Positions 62,374 to 64,000 of a DNA stretch of 64,000 bases are shown piece after piece (position 1 is the first letter of the stretch; each line of letters starts with the position of its first letter). Source of the stretch: Cladopsammia gracilis (taxonomy: Eukaryota; Cnidaria; Anthozoa; Scleractinia; Dendrophylliidae); NCBI GenBank assembly GCA_022457155.1, contig JAJGOT010000132.1, positions 1,096,001 to 1,160,000 on the forward strand, read 5' to 3'. The translations under genes were made by a program, and so were the position numbers. The notes under the pieces are model-generated. The model worked only from the letters and a program-made list of their open reading frames with translations, was not told the origin of the DNA and made no database searches.

Positions 62374-62406
62374 GTGAGCTTCACTATATAATATGTTAAA
62401 CAATTT

Positions 62407-62456
62407 ACCGTAAAAGCTCTATTAACCCCCTCCCCCCCCCCCCCCCCCCCCCCCCG
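62407..62456 (+). repeat. ACCGTAAAAGCTCTATTAA followed by a poly(C) run
   Basis: The start matches the 56169 element; more than 25 C follow. Confidence 0.85.
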
Positions 62457-62639
62457 AGGAGGCTTATTTCAAATCTTAAAACACCGTTTTCTTCGTTCAG
62501 TAGAACCCGTACTGAATAGCTTAAGTGTAAAAATCCATGTTTGTTAATTATTTCAGATGTGATGTTTAGGTATCAAAACAAAACAGCACTTGCCGCAATG
62601 GCGGCACAAATTTTTAACCCACTGACGACGACCGGGCAA

Positions 62640-63258
62640 TTTTTTAATTTTATCACTTCTCAAAAACGGCAAGCTTATTACGCGGACCGTCTGCGCAGTA
62701 GATTTAGAGTGCAAAAAGCTTAGAAAAACAACTTTTTCTCAGTCTAGAATATCTAACTGGCTAACTGCGGAATAAAATACACCAGTTGCGTACAAAAATT
62801 GCCCCAGAAACTGGTTTGGAATCAAAATTGCAAAAAATGCACATACATCTTTGCATAAGGTGACGCGACTTAAGTTAGAACGTATTCTTGGCTTTCACTC
62901 ACGTTATATCAAAATTCAGAAGCATTAAAAAATAGATTTCGAATCCAAAATGTTTATGGAATTGTAGAGAGTTTGAAACTACACATCTTGGCCAAATTTT
63001 GAAGCGCCAAAGCATTTCGTTCAAGAGTTATAGGCGATCGAGTATTAGATATTTTTAGTAAGAAATGTATGGGGCGGCCATCTTTGTGCCCCACTCAGGG
63101 GCACAAAACCTTTGTAAATCGGAAGCAAAACATCGTTAAAACCTGAAACTTTTTGTCTAAGATTATAACACTTGTATCCACATACCATGTTAGAAACAGC
63201 TTTGTAGGACGTATACTTTAGATCTTTTCATTTTTATGACGTCATGTGAAAACCAAGA
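62640..63258 (+). repeat. Dispersed repeat, family B, copy 2 (longer form)
   Basis: 62640-62880 matches 48516-48755; 62884-63258 matches 1310-1845. This copy joins both parts, so they belong to one repeat. Confidence 0.75.
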
Positions 63259-63763
63259 ATAATGTCTTATATTGCGTTTCATCCTATGTATGAATGAATG
63301 AACAAACCGTACGTGCGCCTATGACGTAGATCAGTAATTGCTTGTTTATTGGCTAGTATGCTTCTTACGTCACCGGTGGAAAAATCCACCAGTAAATTTC
63401 CCGCGCTGCAAGTGGGACAAGTCCCTTCCAACGAAGAACCTAACTTAGCGAAAATTAGAAGGAACTTGTGGCAAGTGTACGCAATATTGCGTTACGCGTT
63501 AGCAATTCTTATTCACGGGTTGGACGGGTTGGCTCTTAGGAGCCTTTGATTCGTTTTTTCATATTTAACTTTTCGATGACAACGTTATTGCAATGAGGTG
63601 TATCTGATGAAACACTCTTTCGAGTCTTTCAATTATTCTTGGAGAAATTTAAAATCAAAACGTCACCAATTTTTATCACATATCCAAACGTTCTTCACTG
63701 TACTGATTTTCTTTGTTCAAACTTGATGAATTATTGATGAATTTAAGAAAGGATTGGTCTTGG

Positions 63764-64000
63764 TGAGCAGTACTTTCCTGTGGTACTGTTTATTATGCTG
63801 TACAACTGAAGGTGGTTCTAACTTTTGAGTCTGTGAATAAAATCCTAAAGTGTGACCATTAAAATGAAAGCTACTGAGCAGTACTTTCCTGTGGTACTGT
63901 TTATTATGCTGTACAAGGTGGTTCTAACTTTTTGTCTCTGAATAAAATCCTAAAGTGTGACCATTCAAATGAAAGCTACTGAGCAGTACTTTCCTGTGGT
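63764..64000 (+). repeat. Family E-related tandem units at the right edge
   Basis: GAGCAGTACTTTCCTGTGGT starts units at 63764, 63876 and 63981 (105-112 bp). Each contains TTGAGTCTGTGAATAAAATCC or a variant. The array leaves the window. Confidence 0.85.

Overview
The window is animal genomic DNA: AT-rich, intron-rich and full of short transposable elements, with no bacterial-style gene packing. The gene families, the Penelope-like retroelement debris, the many MITE families and the tRNA-derived SINEs fit a cnidarian, most likely an anthozoan such as a stony coral. That placement is inference; nothing here names a species.

Two real protein-coding genes are visible, both cut by a window edge and transcribed away from each other. 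On the minus strand, 1-6062 holds a class A (rhodopsin-like) GPCR in three coding exons: TM1-TM2, TM3, then TM4-TM7 plus the start of the C-tail. It carries an aminergic-type binding-site signature but lacks the usual TM3-ECL2 disulfide. On the plus strand, 26468 to 62373 holds the first 39 coding exons (about 1080 codons, every junction in frame and GT-AG) of a DOCK1/2/5-type Rac guanine-nucleotide exchange factor. The SH3, DHR-1 (C2) and part of the armadillo-like helical region are present; the catalytic DHR-2 lies beyond the right edge. The two genes are not obviously linked in function.

The roughly 20 kb between them (6063-26467) has no gene I can support. It is a graveyard of mobile DNA: fold-back elements, MITEs, repeats shared with the DOCK introns, and a broken Penelope-like element (about 23.4-26.2 kb) whose GIY-YIG endonuclease part is split by a 1.26-kb terminal-inverted-repeat transposon with a clean 9-bp target duplication. 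Hammerhead-ribozyme-like hairpins recur in this debris.

The DOCK introns hold three copies of one tRNA-derived SINE, at least a dozen MITEs (several nested), VNTR-like tandem arrays and many simple repeats. The insertions can be ordered in time from nesting, target-site duplications and one empty-site/filled-site pair. No functional tRNA, rRNA, CRISPR array or operon was found.
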